A DNA stretch of 64,000 nucleotides from Sphaerisporangium sp. TRM90804 (lineage in GTDB: Bacteria > Actinomycetota > Actinomycetes > Streptosporangiales > Streptosporangiaceae), in the NCBI RefSeq assembly GCF_029846175.1, contig NZ_JARWAC010000025.1, forward strand, positions 107,313 through 171,312, given 5' to 3'. Shown piece after piece: positions 15,009 to 25,040 of this stretch (positions are counted from its first letter, which is position 1; each line of letters starts with the position of its first letter). The position numbers and the translations under genes were made by a program. The notes beneath the pieces are model-generated. The model did no database searches. It saw nothing but the letters and a program-made list of their open reading frames with translations, and was not told the origin of the DNA.

Positions 15009-16082
15009 ATGTATCGACTGCTCTTCTCGCAGGTGCTCAGCCGGTTCGACGCCGAGGCCGTGCACCACGCCGCCCTTCGCGGGCTGCGCGTCCTGTCGGC
15101 GACCCCGGTGGTCAAGCGCCGTCTGCACCGCGTGCTGGCGCCGCGGGACGAGGCGCTGCGCGTCCAGGCGTTCGGCGTGCACTTCCCGAGCCCCTTCGGC
15201 CTCGCCGCGGGCTTCGACAAGGACGCCGCCTGCGTCGAGGCCCTCGCGGCGCTCGGCTTCGGCCACGTCGAGGTCGGCACGATCACCGCGCACGCCCAGC
15301 CGGGCAACCCCCGGCCGCGGCTGTTCCGGCTGCGCGCCGACCGGGCGATCGTCAACCGCATGGGCTTCAACAACCTGGGCGCACAGCGGGCCGCCCGCCG
15401 CCTGCGCCGCCCGCGCGGCGTGCCCGTCGTGGTCGGCGTGAACATCGGCAAGACCAAGGTCATCCCCGAGGAGCTCGCGGTCCGCGATTACGCAACGAGC
15501 GCGGGGAAGCTCGCCCCGCTCGCCGACTACCTCGTGGTCAACGTCAGCTCCCCCAACACCCCCGGCCTGCGCGACCTTCAGGCCGTCGAGCGGCTGCGGC
15601 CCCTGCTGGGCGAGGTCCAACGGGCGGCGGGCCGCACGCCGGTGCTGGTGAAGATCGCCCCCGACCTCGCGGACGCCGACGTCGACGCGGTGGCCGACCT
15701 CGCCGTCGAGCTCGGCCTGGCCGGGATCATCGCCACCAACACCACCGTCTCCCGCGAGGGCCTGCCGGGCTCCAAGGCCGCGGAGGCGGCCGAGACGGGC
15801 GGGCTGTCCGGCCGCCCGCTGAAGGAGCGCTCGCTGGAGGTGCTGAGGAGGCTGCGCGGCCGGGTGGGCGACCACCTCGTGCTGGTGTCGGTCGGCGGGG
15901 TCGAGACCGTCGACGACGTGTGGGAGCGGCTGCTGGCCGGCGCCACCCTGGTGCAGGGGTACACCGGCATGATCTACGAGGGCCCGCTGTGGGCCTGGCG
16001 CATCCACCGGGGCCTGTCGCGCCGCCTGCGCCGCCACGGATACTCCTCCGTGCGCGAGGTGATCGGCCGGGTCGGCGCCTGA
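15009..16082 (+). CDS. pyrD: Dihydroorotate dehydrogenase (quinone), class 2
   Basis: A 357-residue class 2 enzyme that oxidises dihydroorotate to orotate at the membrane and passes electrons to quinone (fourth step of UMP synthesis). The N-terminal extension [20 protein letters not shown] is the membrane/quinone-binding helix pair of class 2. FMN and substrate motifs are complete: [36 protein letters not shown] with the catalytic serine, TNTT and GGLSGRPL. It is expressed alone, unlike class 1 operons with pyrK. GTG 15006 would add one residue. Confidence 0.96.
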   Translation: MYRLLFSQVLSRFDAEAVHHAALRGLRVLSATPVVKRRLHRVLAPRDEALRVQAFGVHFPSPFGLAAGFDKDAACVEALAALGFGHVEVGTITAHAQPGNPRPRLFRLRADRAIVNRMGFNNLGAQRAARRLRRPRGVPVVVGVNIGKTKVIPEELAVRDYATSAGKLAPLADYLVVNVSSPNTPGLRDLQAVERLRPLLGEVQRAAGRTPVLVKIAPDLADADVDAVADLAVELGLAGIIATNTTVSREGLPGSKAAEAAETGGLSGRPLKERSLEVLRRLRGRVGDHLVLVSVGGVETVDDVWERLLAGATLVQGYTGMIYEGPLWAWRIHRGLSRRLRRHGYSSVREVIGRVGA

Positions 16083-16172
16083 GGGCGGCCGCCCCGGGCG
16101 GTGGGCGCGGGTCTCGCGCCGGCGGCGCGTCCCCTACCCTCGTGAGGTACCGATGACAGGAGGGGAAGCACC

Positions 16173-16376
16173 ATGGCCACCAGCGCGTTCACCGTCACCG
16201 GCATGACCTGCGACCACTGCGTGAGGTCTGTCACCGAGGAGGTCGGCGAGGTGCGCGGCGTCAGCGAGGTCCGCGTCGACCTCGGCACCGGCGTCGTCGA
16301 GGTGTCGGGCGACCAGCCCCTCGACGACGCCGCCATCCGAGCCGCCATCGAGGAAGCCGGCTACACCGTCGTCTGA
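16173..16376 (+). CDS. Small heavy-metal-associated (HMA) domain protein, CopZ-like
   Basis: A 67-residue ferredoxin-like HMA domain. The metal site is GMTCDHC in loop 1 (Cys12 and Cys15, Met10 before them), as in copper chaperones. HCVRSVTEEVGEVRGVSEVRVDLGTGVVEV fits the fold. It would carry Cu(I) to a P-type ATPase, but no such pump is in the window. SD GGAGGGG precedes ATG 16173, and a TACCCT -10 box stands 30-35 bases upstream. Confidence 0.92.
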   Translation: MATSAFTVTGMTCDHCVRSVTEEVGEVRGVSEVRVDLGTGVVEVSGDQPLDDAAIRAAIEEAGYTVV

Positions 16377-16381
16377 GCGCG

Positions 16382-18055
16382 TCAGCCGATGCTGGGGCGG
16401 GTGGAGTCGGCCTCGCGGGTGAGCCCTTCGAGGTGACGCATCGCCTCGCTCACCGTCACCGCGCCGGGCCGGTGGCGCCGGGCGCCGGTGCCGCCGCGCT
16501 GCCACGGCCGCGGCCCGGCCGGCGGCCGGTACTCCACCCCGTAGGCGTCCAGCCTGGCCAGGTGCGCGGGCAGCGCCCCGGCGAACCCCTCGCCGGCGCC
16601 CGACCACGTGACGTGCGCGAGCGCGCAGCCGCGCGGCCAGGCCCGGTAGTCGAGCGCGCGGCCGTCCGGGATGCGCTCGGTCCACAGCTGGAACTGCGCG
16701 CCCAGCACGTGCCCCGCCTCTCCGGCCGTCCACGAGGCCGGCGCCGGCTCGAACGCCGCCACGTCGTCGACGGTGACGGCGTCGCCCATCGCCACCGGCT
16801 CCTCGGGCGAGGCCGCCTCGGCGTAGTCGAAGTACAGGGGGAACACCGGGGTCGCCACGACGTCGTGGCCGGCCGCCGCGGCCCGCCGCCCGACCTCCAT
16901 GCCGCGCCACGGCATGACGACGGTGTCCGGCCGGAGCATGCCGCTGACGAACGCCTCGTCCCAGACGACCGCCCGGGAGCCGAGGCCGGCGAGCACGTCG
17001 GCGAGCCGCCGCAGGAACCACGCGTGCAGGTCGGCGGGGGTGTCCAGCCCGAGTGAGCGCCGGTAGTCGCCGATCTCGTCAGAGGCGGCCCAGGCGTCGA
17101 GCACGCACTCGTCGCCGCCCAGATGGAAGTACGGGACGGGGCCCAGCGCGTCGATGATCTCGGTGAAGACCGTCGTCAGGAACTCCACCGTGGGCGGGAG
17201 CGGCGACAGGATGGCCGGGGAGATGCCCCAGCGGTCGAGGACGGCGTGCCGCACGCCGGGGTCGGCCGACAGGTGCGGATAGGCCGCGAGGATCGCCGAC
17301 GCGTGGCCGGGGACGTCGATCTCGGGCACGATCGTCACCGCCCGGGCGCGGGCGTAGCCGGCGATCTCCGACAGGTCGGCCAGCGTGAGGTGGCCGCCGT
17401 GCGGGGTCTCGTCGAACGACGGCTCGCCCTCCTGGCGGAAGGGCGTGGTGGTGGTGCGCGCCCGGTGCGAGCCGACCTCGTGCAGCAGCGGGTAGGCCCG
17501 GCTCTCCACCCGCCAGCCCTGGTCGTCGGCCAGGTGGAGGTGGAGGCGGTTCAGCTTGTGCAGGGCGAGGAGGTCGATCATGCGCAGCACCTCGCGCTTC
17601 GGCATGAAGTGCCGCGAGATGTCGAGGTGGGCTCCGCGCCAGGGGAACCGCGGGGCGTCCGCCACGTGCACGAACGGCACGGCCCAGCGCGCGCCGGGCG
17701 GAGCCACCGAGCGGAACGCCTCGGCGGGCAGGAGCTGGCGCAGCGTCTGGGCGGCGTACAGCGCCCCGGCCGCGTCGCCCGCCGCGATCTCCACGCCGCC
17801 GGCGCGGACGTCGAGCGTGTAGGACTCGGCGCCCAGGGCGGTGTCCCGGCGCACGCTGATCGCGGCCCCACGGCCCTCTGGGGAGCCCTGGGGGCCGTCT
17901 CCGCAGGACGGGTCGTGCCGGAGGTCCAGGACGGCCAGGGCGAGCCGCACGGGGTCGGCCAGGTCGGCGGGACCGGCGACCGCCGATCGGGCGGCGAGCG
18001 TGAACGAGCCCGGGGTGGTGCGAACGGCGCGTGGGCGGGGGATGAGGTCGGTCAT
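16382..18055 (-). CDS. Beta-N-acetylhexosaminidase, glycoside hydrolase family 20
   Basis: A 557-residue GH20 enzyme. The N-terminal GH20b domain is followed by the barrel beginning WRGAHLDISRHF and HKLNRLHLHLADDQGW. The catalytic Asp-Glu pair is in YFHLGGDEC near residue 315; downstream WDEAF and LGAQFQLWTE hold other active-site residues. It removes terminal GlcNAc/GalNAc from chitooligosaccharides, peptidoglycan fragments or glycans. No signal peptide is visible (N-terminus MTDLIPRPRAVRTTPG), so it is probably cytosolic. A cell-wall amidase gene lies 64 bp upstream in the same direction; together they suggest cell-wall turnover. Confidence 0.94.
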   Translation of the reverse strand: MTDLIPRPRAVRTTPGSFTLAARSAVAGPADLADPVRLALAVLDLRHDPSCGDGPQGSPEGRGAAISVRRDTALGAESYTLDVRAGGVEIAAGDAAGALYAAQTLRQLLPAEAFRSVAPPGARWAVPFVHVADAPRFPWRGAHLDISRHFMPKREVLRMIDLLALHKLNRLHLHLADDQGWRVESRAYPLLHEVGSHRARTTTTPFRQEGEPSFDETPHGGHLTLADLSEIAGYARARAVTIVPEIDVPGHASAILAAYPHLSADPGVRHAVLDRWGISPAILSPLPPTVEFLTTVFTEIIDALGPVPYFHLGGDECVLDAWAASDEIGDYRRSLGLDTPADLHAWFLRRLADVLAGLGSRAVVWDEAFVSGMLRPDTVVMPWRGMEVGRRAAAAGHDVVATPVFPLYFDYAEAASPEEPVAMGDAVTVDDVAAFEPAPASWTAGEAGHVLGAQFQLWTERIPDGRALDYRAWPRGCALAHVTWSGAGEGFAGALPAHLARLDAYGVEYRPPAGPRPWQRGGTGARRHRPGAVTVSEAMRHLEGLTREADSTRPSIG

Positions 18056-18119
18056 GGGTCGATCATGCCAAAGACGCCCGGCGACCGGCCGGCCTCGTCC
18101 ACAGCCTGTGGACGACGCG

Positions 18120-18986
18120 TCAGCCGAGGTAGTCGCGCAGGCCCTTGGCGAGCGACTCGGCGATCCGCTGGCGGAAGGCGGCGTTCGTCAGGCGCGAGGC
18201 GTCGGCGGCGTTGCGCATGTTGCCGGTCTCGATGAAGACCTTGGGCACGGTCGACAGGTTGAGCCCGCCGAGGTCGTCGCGGTAGTCGAGCGCGTTCTTG
18301 CCGATGTAGGTGGAGTACGGCAGGCCCGTGCCGGCGCGGTAGGCGTCGCGCAGGGCGATGCCGAGCTTCCTCGACTTGCCGACGACGGGGTCGACCGGCC
18401 CGCCGATCTTCTCGGGCATGATGACGTGGAAGCCGCGGCTCTGCGCCGCCGCGCCGTCGGCGTGCACGGAGACCGCCGCGTCCGCGTGGGCCTGGTTGCC
18501 GATGGCCGCGCGCTGGGTGATGCAGGGGCCGACGCCGGAGTTGCCGTCGCGGGTGAGCTTCACGGTGGCGCCCTCGGCCCTGAGGATCTTCGCCAGGCGC
18601 CGGGAGACGTCCCAGGTGAACGCCGCCTCGGAGTAGCCGTTGTTGGTGGCGGTTCCGGTGGTGTCGCAGGCCTTCCACTGGGTCAGGACGTTGACCTGCT
18701 TGTTGATGGCCTTCGGGTCGCGGTGGTTGCCGCCGTTGTGCCCGGGGTCGATCACGATGACCTTGCCGGCCAGCGGCTCGGGGGCCGCTTCGGGGGCCGC
18801 TTCGGGCGCGGCGGCGGCGCCGACGGGGGTGCGCCCCGCGGAGGCCGGCGCGGTGGACACGGTCGTGACGCGCGCGGCCGGCGCCTCCTGAAGACCGGTG
18901 GCGGCGGTGCTCGCGGCCCCGCCGCACGCCGTGACGCCGGCGCCTAAGAGCGCCATGCACGTGACGGCCAGTGCTCGACTGGTCAC
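18120..18986 (-). CDS. N-acetylmuramoyl-L-alanine amidase (Amidase_3), probable lipoprotein
   Basis: A 288-residue exported zinc amidase. The N-terminus is a signal peptide ending VTAC-GG (lipobox cysteine about residue 21), then an Ala/Pro/Glu linker with repeated AAPE units, then Amidase_3: VIVIDPGHNGG (first Zn His), a Glu ligand in GYSEAAFTWD, VSVHADG (second His) and VFIETGNMRN with the catalytic Glu. It cuts the bond between MurNAc and the stem peptide. GTG 18986 follows GAAGGGA. Confidence 0.92.
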   Translation of the reverse strand: MTSRALAVTCMALLGAGVTACGGAASTAATGLQEAPAARVTTVSTAPASAGRTPVGAAAAPEAAPEAAPEPLAGKVIVIDPGHNGGNHRDPKAINKQVNVLTQWKACDTTGTATNNGYSEAAFTWDVSRRLAKILRAEGATVKLTRDGNSGVGPCITQRAAIGNQAHADAAVSVHADGAAAQSRGFHVIMPEKIGGPVDPVVGKSRKLGIALRDAYRAGTGLPYSTYIGKNALDYRDDLGGLNLSTVPKVFIETGNMRNAADASRLTNAAFRQRIAESLAKGLRDYLG

Positions 18987-19098
18987 GATGATCCCTTCGC
19001 AGACGACCTCACGGTCTCCAACTTACGCGCAGAGGCGCGATGGACCGGCCGCGATGCGAAAGGCGGTCATACCGGGCCGCGCGGACGGCCCGCCCGGG

Positions 19099-19347
19099 TC
19101 ACCAGGCGTGCTGTCCCAGCTCCTGCCGTTGCAGCAGCGCGGCCAGCTCCCTGGCGTCCTCGGCGTCCAGGCCGAGCACGACGCGGGGGCGGCCCCACGG
19201 ATGGTCGATGGAGTGGGCGACGTAGCCGGCCACCGACTCGGTGGCTCCCTCGTCGTCCTTGCCCCGGGCGGCCCGCCAGTGCGCCCACGCGCGTTCGAGC
19301 TCCGCCGCGGCGTGCTGCGCGCACGAGACCAGTTCCGGATCACGCAT
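19099..19347 (-). CDS. Small conserved hypothetical protein (82 residues)
   Basis: A small soluble protein, MRDPELVSCAQHAAAELERAW at the start and ARELAALLQRQELGQ at the end; helical, acidic, no membrane segment. I do not recognise a named family. The chosen start (19347) has GGGGG upstream; the frame could extend to 19473. Regular GC-biased third positions and an isolated location between amidase and LacI genes support that it is real. Confidence 0.6.
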   Translation of the reverse strand: MRDPELVSCAQHAAAELERAWAHWRAARGKDDEGATESVAGYVAHSIDHPWGRPRVVLGLDAEDARELAALLQRQELGQHAW

Positions 19348-19520
19348 GTGTACCCCCGCTCGGGCACCGGCCGCCTGGCCCGGCGGGCACCGCGTGCCCG
19401 CCCGCCGTCCCCGTGACGGTGAGCGGTGCCGGCCCGCCTCGGGCCGGTCCGGCACGCCGGGGACCGGCGCCATGTTTCTAGAGTCAACACCTGCCGGCGG
19501 CGCCCGCCGTGGACGTTGAC

Positions 19521-20624
19521 CTACCCTTGGGGGTCACTTGGAGCCGGGCCGGTGCTGTGCCGCACCACCAGGCGGGGGGTGACCTCGCGCAGCCGGGAGG
19601 TCTTGCCGGGGTCGGAGATGCGGTCGCTCAGCAGCGCGGCGGCCGATCTGCCCATCGCGCGCCGCGGCTGGTCGAGGCTGGTCAGCGAGATGTGGTGCAC
19701 GGCGGCCAGGTGGGTGTTGTCGTACCCCACGACCGACAGGTCCTCCGGCACGCGCAGCCCGAGCTCGCTGGCCGCGACCAGCACGCCGAGGGCGACGACG
19801 TCGTTGGCGGCGAAGATCGCCGTCGGGCGCGGGTCGCGCTCCAGCAGGGCGCGCGCCGCCCGGCGGCCGCCCTCCTCGGTGAAGTCGCCGTGCTCGACCA
19901 TGATGTGCGGCGCCAGGCCGTGCCCGCGCATCGCCACCAGGTAGCCCTCGCAGCGGAAGCGGGCAGAGGAGGACGGGGTGCCCTCGATGTGGGCGATCCG
20001 CCGGTGCCCCAGCTCGACCAGGTGGTCGACCGCGAGCCGCGCGCCGAGCTGGTCGTCGTCCACGACGATGTCCACGCTGTCGAGCTGCACGTCGCGCTCG
20101 CCGACGACCACCGTGGGCGTGTACGCCGCGGCCTCCGCCAGGTTCTCGCTGGACGGCGCCACCCCGAGCAGCACCAGCCCGTCCACCCGCAGCTCCAGGA
20201 ACGCCTCGACGGCCTCCTCCTCGAACGCGGGGTTCCACCGGCCGCTGCCGATCAGCAGGCGCAGGCCGTCGCCGTGCAGGCTCTCCTGCAGGCCGTCCAG
20301 GAACTCGGCGTAGAAGGGGTTGTGCAGGTCGGCCACCAGAGCGCCCACCAGGTGGGTGCGCCCCTCGACGAGGCTGCGCGCCACCGCGTTGGGCCGGTAC
20401 CCGAGCTCGCGCGCCGCTTGCAGCACCGCCTCGCGCCGATGCTCGCTGACGTGCGGGGACCCCCTCAGCACCAGGGAGACCAGCGACTTGGAGACGCCCG
20501 CTCGCTCGGCGACGTTGCGGATCGTCGGCCGAGGGCGCGGCGCGTGGGCGTCGCCGAGGCCGGTGTCGGTCGTGCCGAGATCCGAACGGTACCGGGCGGT
20601 CGTCTGCATGGACGGTCCTGACAT
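19521..20624 (-). CDS. LacI-family transcriptional regulator
   Basis: A 367-residue LacI/GalR repressor. The helix-turn-helix and hinge are TIRNVAERAGVSKSLVSLVLRG and LGYRPNAVARSL, preceded by an unusual 30-residue polar N-terminus. The periplasmic-binding-protein-like sensor domain has VGALVADLHNPFYAEFLDGL and VVGYDNTHLAAVHHISLTSLDQP. Start ATG 20624 has GGGGAG about 6 nt upstream. Targets are usually sugar uptake or catabolic genes; none lies next to it, so its regulon is unknown. Confidence 0.92.
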   Translation of the reverse strand: MSGPSMQTTARYRSDLGTTDTGLGDAHAPRPRPTIRNVAERAGVSKSLVSLVLRGSPHVSEHRREAVLQAARELGYRPNAVARSLVEGRTHLVGALVADLHNPFYAEFLDGLQESLHGDGLRLLIGSGRWNPAFEEEAVEAFLELRVDGLVLLGVAPSSENLAEAAAYTPTVVVGERDVQLDSVDIVVDDDQLGARLAVDHLVELGHRRIAHIEGTPSSSARFRCEGYLVAMRGHGLAPHIMVEHGDFTEEGGRRAARALLERDPRPTAIFAANDVVALGVLVAASELGLRVPEDLSVVGYDNTHLAAVHHISLTSLDQPRRAMGRSAAALLSDRISDPGKTSRLREVTPRLVVRHSTGPAPSDPQG

Positions 20625-20757
20625 GGTTCTCCCCACGATGAGTGGATGTGCACCTGTCAGACCAAACGATCGAGTCGCGTCGAGGGTACGGGTTGCGGCT
20701 CGGCTGATGGTCATCGGGGCCGCGCTTATCGAGCATCCCCTCCGATAGTGTGCGCAT

Positions 20758-21450
20758 GTGGGTGCGACATCAAGGGCCTCGGGCGAGCGGGAGGACCCCG
20801 CTTCCGGGGGCGCCAGGCCGGCACGGCGCAGGCTCAGCGTCGACCGCCGTCGCGAGGAACTGATGGCCGCCGCGCTTGAGCTGTTCAGCCGGCACGACGC
20901 CGAAGACGTCTCGGTCGACGACGTCGCCACGGCGGCGGGGGCGTCGCGGGCGCTGGTCTACCACTACTTCGGCGGCAAGCAGGAGCTTTACGTCGCCGCG
21001 CTGCGCGGAGCGGCCGCCGAGCTCGAGGCGCGCTTACGCCCGGTGAACGGAGGCGGCCCGCTGGAGGAGGTGGCCGGCGGCCTGACCCGCTACTTCGACT
21101 TCGTGGAGGACCACGCGGCGGGCTTCGCGGCCCTGCTGCGCGGGGGCCCGGCGAACCGGGCCGGCGAGGTCGGCGAGATCGTCGAGGGGGTGCGGCGGCG
21201 CCTGTTCAAGATGATCATCTATCAGCTTCAGGTGGTGGAGCCCGGGCCGGCGCTGCGCATCACGCTGCGGTCGTGGATCGCCTCGGTGGAGACCGCCGGC
21301 CTCGACTGGCTGGAGAACCGCGACATCGCGCGGAGCGACCTCGAACGCCTGCTCGTCGACCAGATGGTCGCCCTCCTGCGGGTGGCCGCCGGCCACGACA
21401 CGCAGGTCGGCGAGCTGCTCGCCGGGCTCGGCCGCGAGGCCGGCGCCTGA
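20758..21450 (+). CDS. TetR-family transcriptional regulator
   Basis: A 230-residue TetR repressor. DNA-binding part: RREELMAAALELFSRHDAEDVSVDDVATAAGASRALVYHYFGGKQELYVAAL. The ligand domain resembles fatty-acid-type regulators (YFDFVEDHAAGFAALLRGGP). GTG 20758 stands 6 nt after a TAGTGT -10 box, so the message is probably leaderless. It diverges from the LacI gene; no target gene follows it in the same direction. Confidence 0.9.
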   Translation: MGATSRASGEREDPASGGARPARRRLSVDRRREELMAAALELFSRHDAEDVSVDDVATAAGASRALVYHYFGGKQELYVAALRGAAAELEARLRPVNGGGPLEEVAGGLTRYFDFVEDHAAGFAALLRGGPANRAGEVGEIVEGVRRRLFKMIIYQLQVVEPGPALRITLRSWIASVETAGLDWLENRDIARSDLERLLVDQMVALLRVAAGHDTQVGELLAGLGREAGA

Positions 21451-21679
21451 CACGGCCGGGCACGGGCCGTGGCCCGGGTGCGGTTGGCGCCGGGCGCGGT
21501 CGGCGCCGTCCACACCCTCCCATGGTCTCCGCTCGCGGTGGGCTCGGGCGCGGTGCGCATGTCGTCCTTGAAGCCCGACTCCCCGCGTCACGGAAATCCA
21601 TGGGTGTGTGGTTTGACGCGCTCACATACGGGACGCGAGCGCGCCGGTACTCCCCCCTACGTCCCTGACGGTCCCCGCC
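21451..21679. other. Spacer between converging TetR and bldC genes
   Basis: No gene. An imperfect GC-rich hairpin (CCGGGCACGG / CCGTGGCCCGG, around 21456-21480) may end TetR transcription. Confidence 0.35.
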
Positions 21680-21883
21680 TCACTCCGACCGTTGCTGCGG
21701 GATGCCCGCGAGCAGCGCACGAACCTCGGTCTCCCGGTAGCGCCGGTGACCGCCGAGGGTGCGGATGGACGTCAACTTGCCCGCCTTCGCCCACCGAGTA
21801 ACGGTCTTGGGGTCGACGCGGAACATGGTGGCGACCTCCGCCGGGGTGAGCAGTGGCTCGGCCTCGGGTGTACGAGCTGACAT
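21680..21883 (-). CDS. bldC: BldC, MerR-like developmental DNA-binding protein
   Basis: A 67-residue single winged-helix protein: LLTPAEVATMFRVDPKTVTRWAKAGKL is the MerR-type HTH and TLGGHRRYRETEV the wing. Length and sequence match BldC of streptomycetes, which binds DNA cooperatively as head-to-tail oligomers and delays sporulation. The N- and C-terminal tails are short, without an effector domain. GGAGAGG precedes ATG 21883. The downstream block (dehydrogenase, DUF3073, purM, purF) is the known bldC neighbourhood, which supports orthology. Confidence 0.95.
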   Translation of the reverse strand: MSARTPEAEPLLTPAEVATMFRVDPKTVTRWAKAGKLTSIRTLGGHRRYRETEVRALLAGIPQQRSE

Positions 21884-22203
21884 TTGTGCGGCCTCTCCTC
21901 CGTGGACCGGCGACAGCGATCCTGCGATTTGTGTTGGCGCTTGTCACGGATGTCCCTCAATGATCCAATACGTGCGGATTTTCCGGACCATATGCGGTAT
22001 CACCCGATGTGACCATACAGCCACGCAGAGCGATTGGCGAGCCCTCAGAGCACAACGCCTTGTCCACGGGTTGATGTCACGCTCGGTGATTCTAGCGACA
22101 CGTTTCGTGGTATCGCAGTGAAAACGGCAAACTACTCAGTTCGCAGAAGCGAGCTGGTGACTCCCGTTACCTACTTTTGCAGGTCACGTGCATGATTTGC
22201 GGT
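21884..22203. other. Upstream regulatory region of bldC
   Basis: A 320-base region richer in A/T than its surroundings. No ORF of note. It should contain the bldC promoter on the minus strand, and the 3' end of the hypothetical gene that stops at 22204. BldC autoregulation would involve direct repeats here, but I cannot point to them with confidence. Confidence 0.4.
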
Positions 22204-23082
22204 TCAGTTCGCCGATTCGAGGGCTTGTATTGACTTCCAGCGCAGGATGACGCGCTGATACATGGCGAAGGCCAGTTCTTCTTGACCCGTGTCCAACCCG
22301 GTGAGTGCCGCCGCGAGCTCGGCGGCGGACTGGTCGGCCTGCAGGGTGGCGTCGTCCATGACGTGCACGAGCCCGCCGTAGTCGAGCTCGACCAGCGAGT
22401 GCGGGTGGAACTCCTCCAGCCAGCGGCCGACCTCTTCGACGTCGCTCAGCGTGGTCACCTCGCCCACGTGCCGCCGGATCACCACCAGCGCCCGCGCCAC
22501 CCTGCGCCGGGCCTGCGCCATCGAGGTGACGTACAGCAGGTTGCGCGCCGGGGCCGTGGTGGTGGCCGCCGTGGGCTCGGTGGCGGTCTCGTCCTGGCGT
22601 CCGAGCACCAGCCAGCGCTCGGCGGAGTCGAACGGCACGAACCAGGGGGTGGGGATGTGCCAGGTGCTCGTGCGGATGTGGGTGCGCAGGGCGGACGAGC
22701 CGCCCCGCTGCTTGAAGCGGTCGAAGTCGTCGGCGGTCTGCTCGGCGATGGCCCGGGGGACGAAGCGGTCGGCGAGCCTCAGCGGGGTGCCGCCCCTGAA
22801 GCGGGCGAAGGCCATCCACGACCGGAGCCGGCTCTGCCACGGGCAGACATACAGGGTGTCCTCTATGCGCCTGAGGTAGGCGTTGGGGCTCTCGGTGCCG
22901 GGCGCGGGTACGGCGGAGACGCCGAGCAGCCTGCGCACGGCCTCGGCGTGCTCGGCCTCCAGGGCGAACGCCCGCCGGGGGCGCTGCTTGGAGTCCGCGT
23001 AGGCGGCCCAGAAGGCGCGGTCGCGCTCGTTGAACGCCGACAGCGGCTCGTAGACACGGAGATAGGCGGCGTAGGGCAGCAC
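22204..23082 (-). CDS. Conserved actinobacterial hypothetical protein next to bldC
   Basis: A 292-residue soluble protein starting [23 protein letters not shown] (GTG at 23082). Upstream in-frame codons to 23163 exist but look like Arg/Pro-rich non-conserved sequence. Features: [36 protein letters not shown] and [11 protein letters not shown]. Function unknown; a protein of this type lies between bldC and the valine dehydrogenase gene also in streptomycetes, as far as I recall. No good Shine-Dalgarno is visible, so a leaderless start is possible. Confidence 0.78.
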   Translation of the reverse strand: MLPYAAYLRVYEPLSAFNERDRAFWAAYADSKQRPRRAFALEAEHAEAVRRLLGVSAVPAPGTESPNAYLRRIEDTLYVCPWQSRLRSWMAFARFRGGTPLRLADRFVPRAIAEQTADDFDRFKQRGGSSALRTHIRTSTWHIPTPWFVPFDSAERWLVLGRQDETATEPTAATTTAPARNLLYVTSMAQARRRVARALVVIRRHVGEVTTLSDVEEVGRWLEEFHPHSLVELDYGGLVHVMDDATLQADQSAAELAAALTGLDTGQEELAFAMYQRVILRWKSIQALESAN

Positions 23083-23306
23083 AATCGAATGGTGCCACGG
23101 AGCGGCGAGCCGACGCGAGCGCGTGGCCTCTCCATGAGACGGGGGAGGGCGTATCCCGCGCACGAGCGGGGAAGGCGGGCGGCGCGACCGCCGCCCGGGC
23201 GTGTCGCGAGCGGGACGATCATGGTCGGCGAATGCGGGGCTGGATAAGGTGGAGCCGGAATCCGCCGCGACGAGGCGGCGGACGTAAACGACCGGGAGTC
23301 ACCACA

Positions 23307-24410
23307 GTGACCGACGTCTTCGGGCTGTCCCACAAGGACACCGGCCCCTCAACAGGTCAAGCACGACACGAGCAGGTCGTCTTCTGCTCCGACGATCGCA
23401 GCGGCCTCAAGGCGATCATCGCCATCTACACCACCGCCCTCGGCCCGGGGCTCGGCGGCACGCGGTTCTACCCCTACACGAGCGAGCAGGCGGCGCTGGA
23501 CGACGTCCTCAACCTGTCGAGGGCGATGGCCTACAAGAACGCCCTCGCCGGGCTCGACCTCGGCGGCGCCAAGGCCGTGATCATCGGCGATCCGGTCAAG
23601 GACAAGAGCGAGGCGCTGCTGCGGGCCTACGGCCGCTTCATCCAGTCGCTCGGCGGGCGCTACTTCACCGCCTGCGACGTCGGCACCTACAGCGAGGACA
23701 TGGACATCGTCGCCCGCGAGTGCTCCTACGTCACCGGGCGCACCGTCGCCCACGGCGGCGCGGGCGACTCCTCCATCCTGACCGCCTACGGCGTGTTCCA
23801 GGGCATGCGGGCGGCCGCGCAGTACACCTTCGGCTCCCCCACCCTGCGCGGCAGGCGGGTCGGCGTCGAGGGCGTCGGCAAGGTCGGGTTCCGGCTGGTG
23901 GAGCACCTGCTGGAGGACGGCGCCGAGGTCGTCGTGTGCGACGTCAGCGAGCAGGCGGTCGAGCGGGTGCTCGCGCGGCACCCCGGGGTGGAGGTCGTGG
24001 CGGACGCCGCGGCCATGAAGGCCGCCGACATCGAGGTCTACTCCCCGTGCGCGCTGGGCGGCGCCCTGGACGACGAGGCCGTCGCGGGGCTGCGCGCCAA
24101 GATCGTCTGCGGCGGCGCGAACAACCAGCTCGCGCACCCCGGCGTGGAGAAGCAGCTCGCGGGGCGGGGCATCCTCTACGCTCCCGACTACGTCGTCAAC
24201 TCCGGAGGGGTCATCCAGGTCGCCGACGAGATCGAGGGGTTCGACATGAACCGCGCGAGGGCAAAGGCGACGCAGATCTTCGACACGACGTTGAAGATCT
24301 TTGCGATCGCCGATGAGGAGGGGGTTCCGCCGGCGGCGGCTGCCGATAGGCTGGCGGAGCGCAGAATGTCGGAAGTCGGGCGGCTTAGGGGTATTTGGCT
24401 GGGCCGCTGA
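23307..24410 (+). CDS. vdh: Leu/Val/Glu-type amino acid dehydrogenase (valine dehydrogenase)
   Basis: A 367-residue NAD-dependent branched-chain amino acid dehydrogenase, which deaminates valine/leucine to the 2-oxoacid. Catalytic part: [14 protein letters not shown] and [19 protein letters not shown] (active-site lysines). NAD fold: [18 protein letters not shown] with the GxGxxG dinucleotide loop, then [18 protein letters not shown] is the later substrate/NAD loop. GTG 23307 has GGGAG upstream. The valine/leucine specificity is assumed from synteny with Streptomyces vdh; it supplies 2-oxoacids for branched fatty acids, for which a 2-oxoacid dehydrogenase lies at 45-49 kb. Confidence 0.92.
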   Translation: MTDVFGLSHKDTGPSTGQARHEQVVFCSDDRSGLKAIIAIYTTALGPGLGGTRFYPYTSEQAALDDVLNLSRAMAYKNALAGLDLGGAKAVIIGDPVKDKSEALLRAYGRFIQSLGGRYFTACDVGTYSEDMDIVARECSYVTGRTVAHGGAGDSSILTAYGVFQGMRAAAQYTFGSPTLRGRRVGVEGVGKVGFRLVEHLLEDGAEVVVCDVSEQAVERVLARHPGVEVVADAAAMKAADIEVYSPCALGGALDDEAVAGLRAKIVCGGANNQLAHPGVEKQLAGRGILYAPDYVVNSGGVIQVADEIEGFDMNRARAKATQIFDTTLKIFAIADEEGVPPAAAADRLAERRMSEVGRLRGIWLGR

Positions 24411-24560
24411 CTACGGACGCCTATACGGCGTACCGAGCGGCGCGCAAAACAGGTACGGTTGTAGTCGAACGAGAGCTGACGTCGGAAGTCAGGCGGCGGC
24501 AGCGCGTGGTGCGTTAGCGACGAGGGGTCGGGCACGACCCCGCATGAGGGGGTCGAGCCG

Positions 24561-24785
24561 ATGGGGCGCGGCCGAGCCAAGGCCAAGCAGGTGAAGGTTG
24601 CCCGCCAGCTCAAGTACAACAGCGGCGGCACCGATCTTGACCGTCTTCGCGAGGAGCTCGGAGTCAACCACGACTCCAACCAGACCGATGACGAGGTCAT
24701 CGACGATGAGCTGGCCGATCGGTACGCCGATTACGCCGACGACATCGCCGACGACGACGATGATCACAAGTCCGGTCGCCGTTAG
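24561..24785 (+). CDS. DUF3073 family small acidic protein
   Basis: A 74-residue actinobacterial protein of the DUF3073 family: basic head MGRGRAKAKQVKVARQLKYN and very acidic tail ending in a run of five aspartates. Function unknown. Its location between the valine dehydrogenase and purM is conserved. Two hairpin terminators follow. Confidence 0.92.
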   Translation: MGRGRAKAKQVKVARQLKYNSGGTDLDRLREELGVNHDSNQTDDEVIDDELADRYADYADDIADDDDDHKSGRR

Positions 24786-24810
24786 GCGACTTTCGGGTTG
24801 ACCCGCTGGT

Positions 24811-24846
24811 AGGGCACCCGGTGAGCAGTGGCTCACCGAGTGCCCT
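24811..24846 (+). terminator. First terminator hairpin after DUF3073 gene
   Basis: A 16-base stem with one C/A mismatch (24811-24826 with 24831-24846), loop AGTG, GC-rich. Confidence 0.7.
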
Positions 24847-24864
24847 CCTTAGCGCTCACCGGAC

Positions 24865-24899
24865 AGGCTCCTTGCCACCCGCACGGCAAGGAGCCTTTT
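24865..24899 (+). terminator. Second terminator hairpin with T tract
   Basis: AGGCTCCTTGCC (24865-24876) pairs perfectly with 24885-24896 and is followed by TTTT, a textbook intrinsic terminator and one of the few in this window with a T run. Confidence 0.85.
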
Positions 24900-25040
24900 G
24901 GCGTGTTCAGGCGCATGCGCGCCGCGCCGCCGGCCTTCCACGGATCGCCCGAGACCGCTTTCGGCATGATCACGCACGCCTGGAGCCCCCGGACCACGCT
25001 GGCTGGGCCGCGGTCCGGGTGTCGCCCGCCAAGTAAGGGG

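Noticed and set aside
13496..15463. A 655-codon open frame on the minus strand
   Set aside because: Opposite strand of the GAF-ANTAR, STAS and pyrD genes; no family features.
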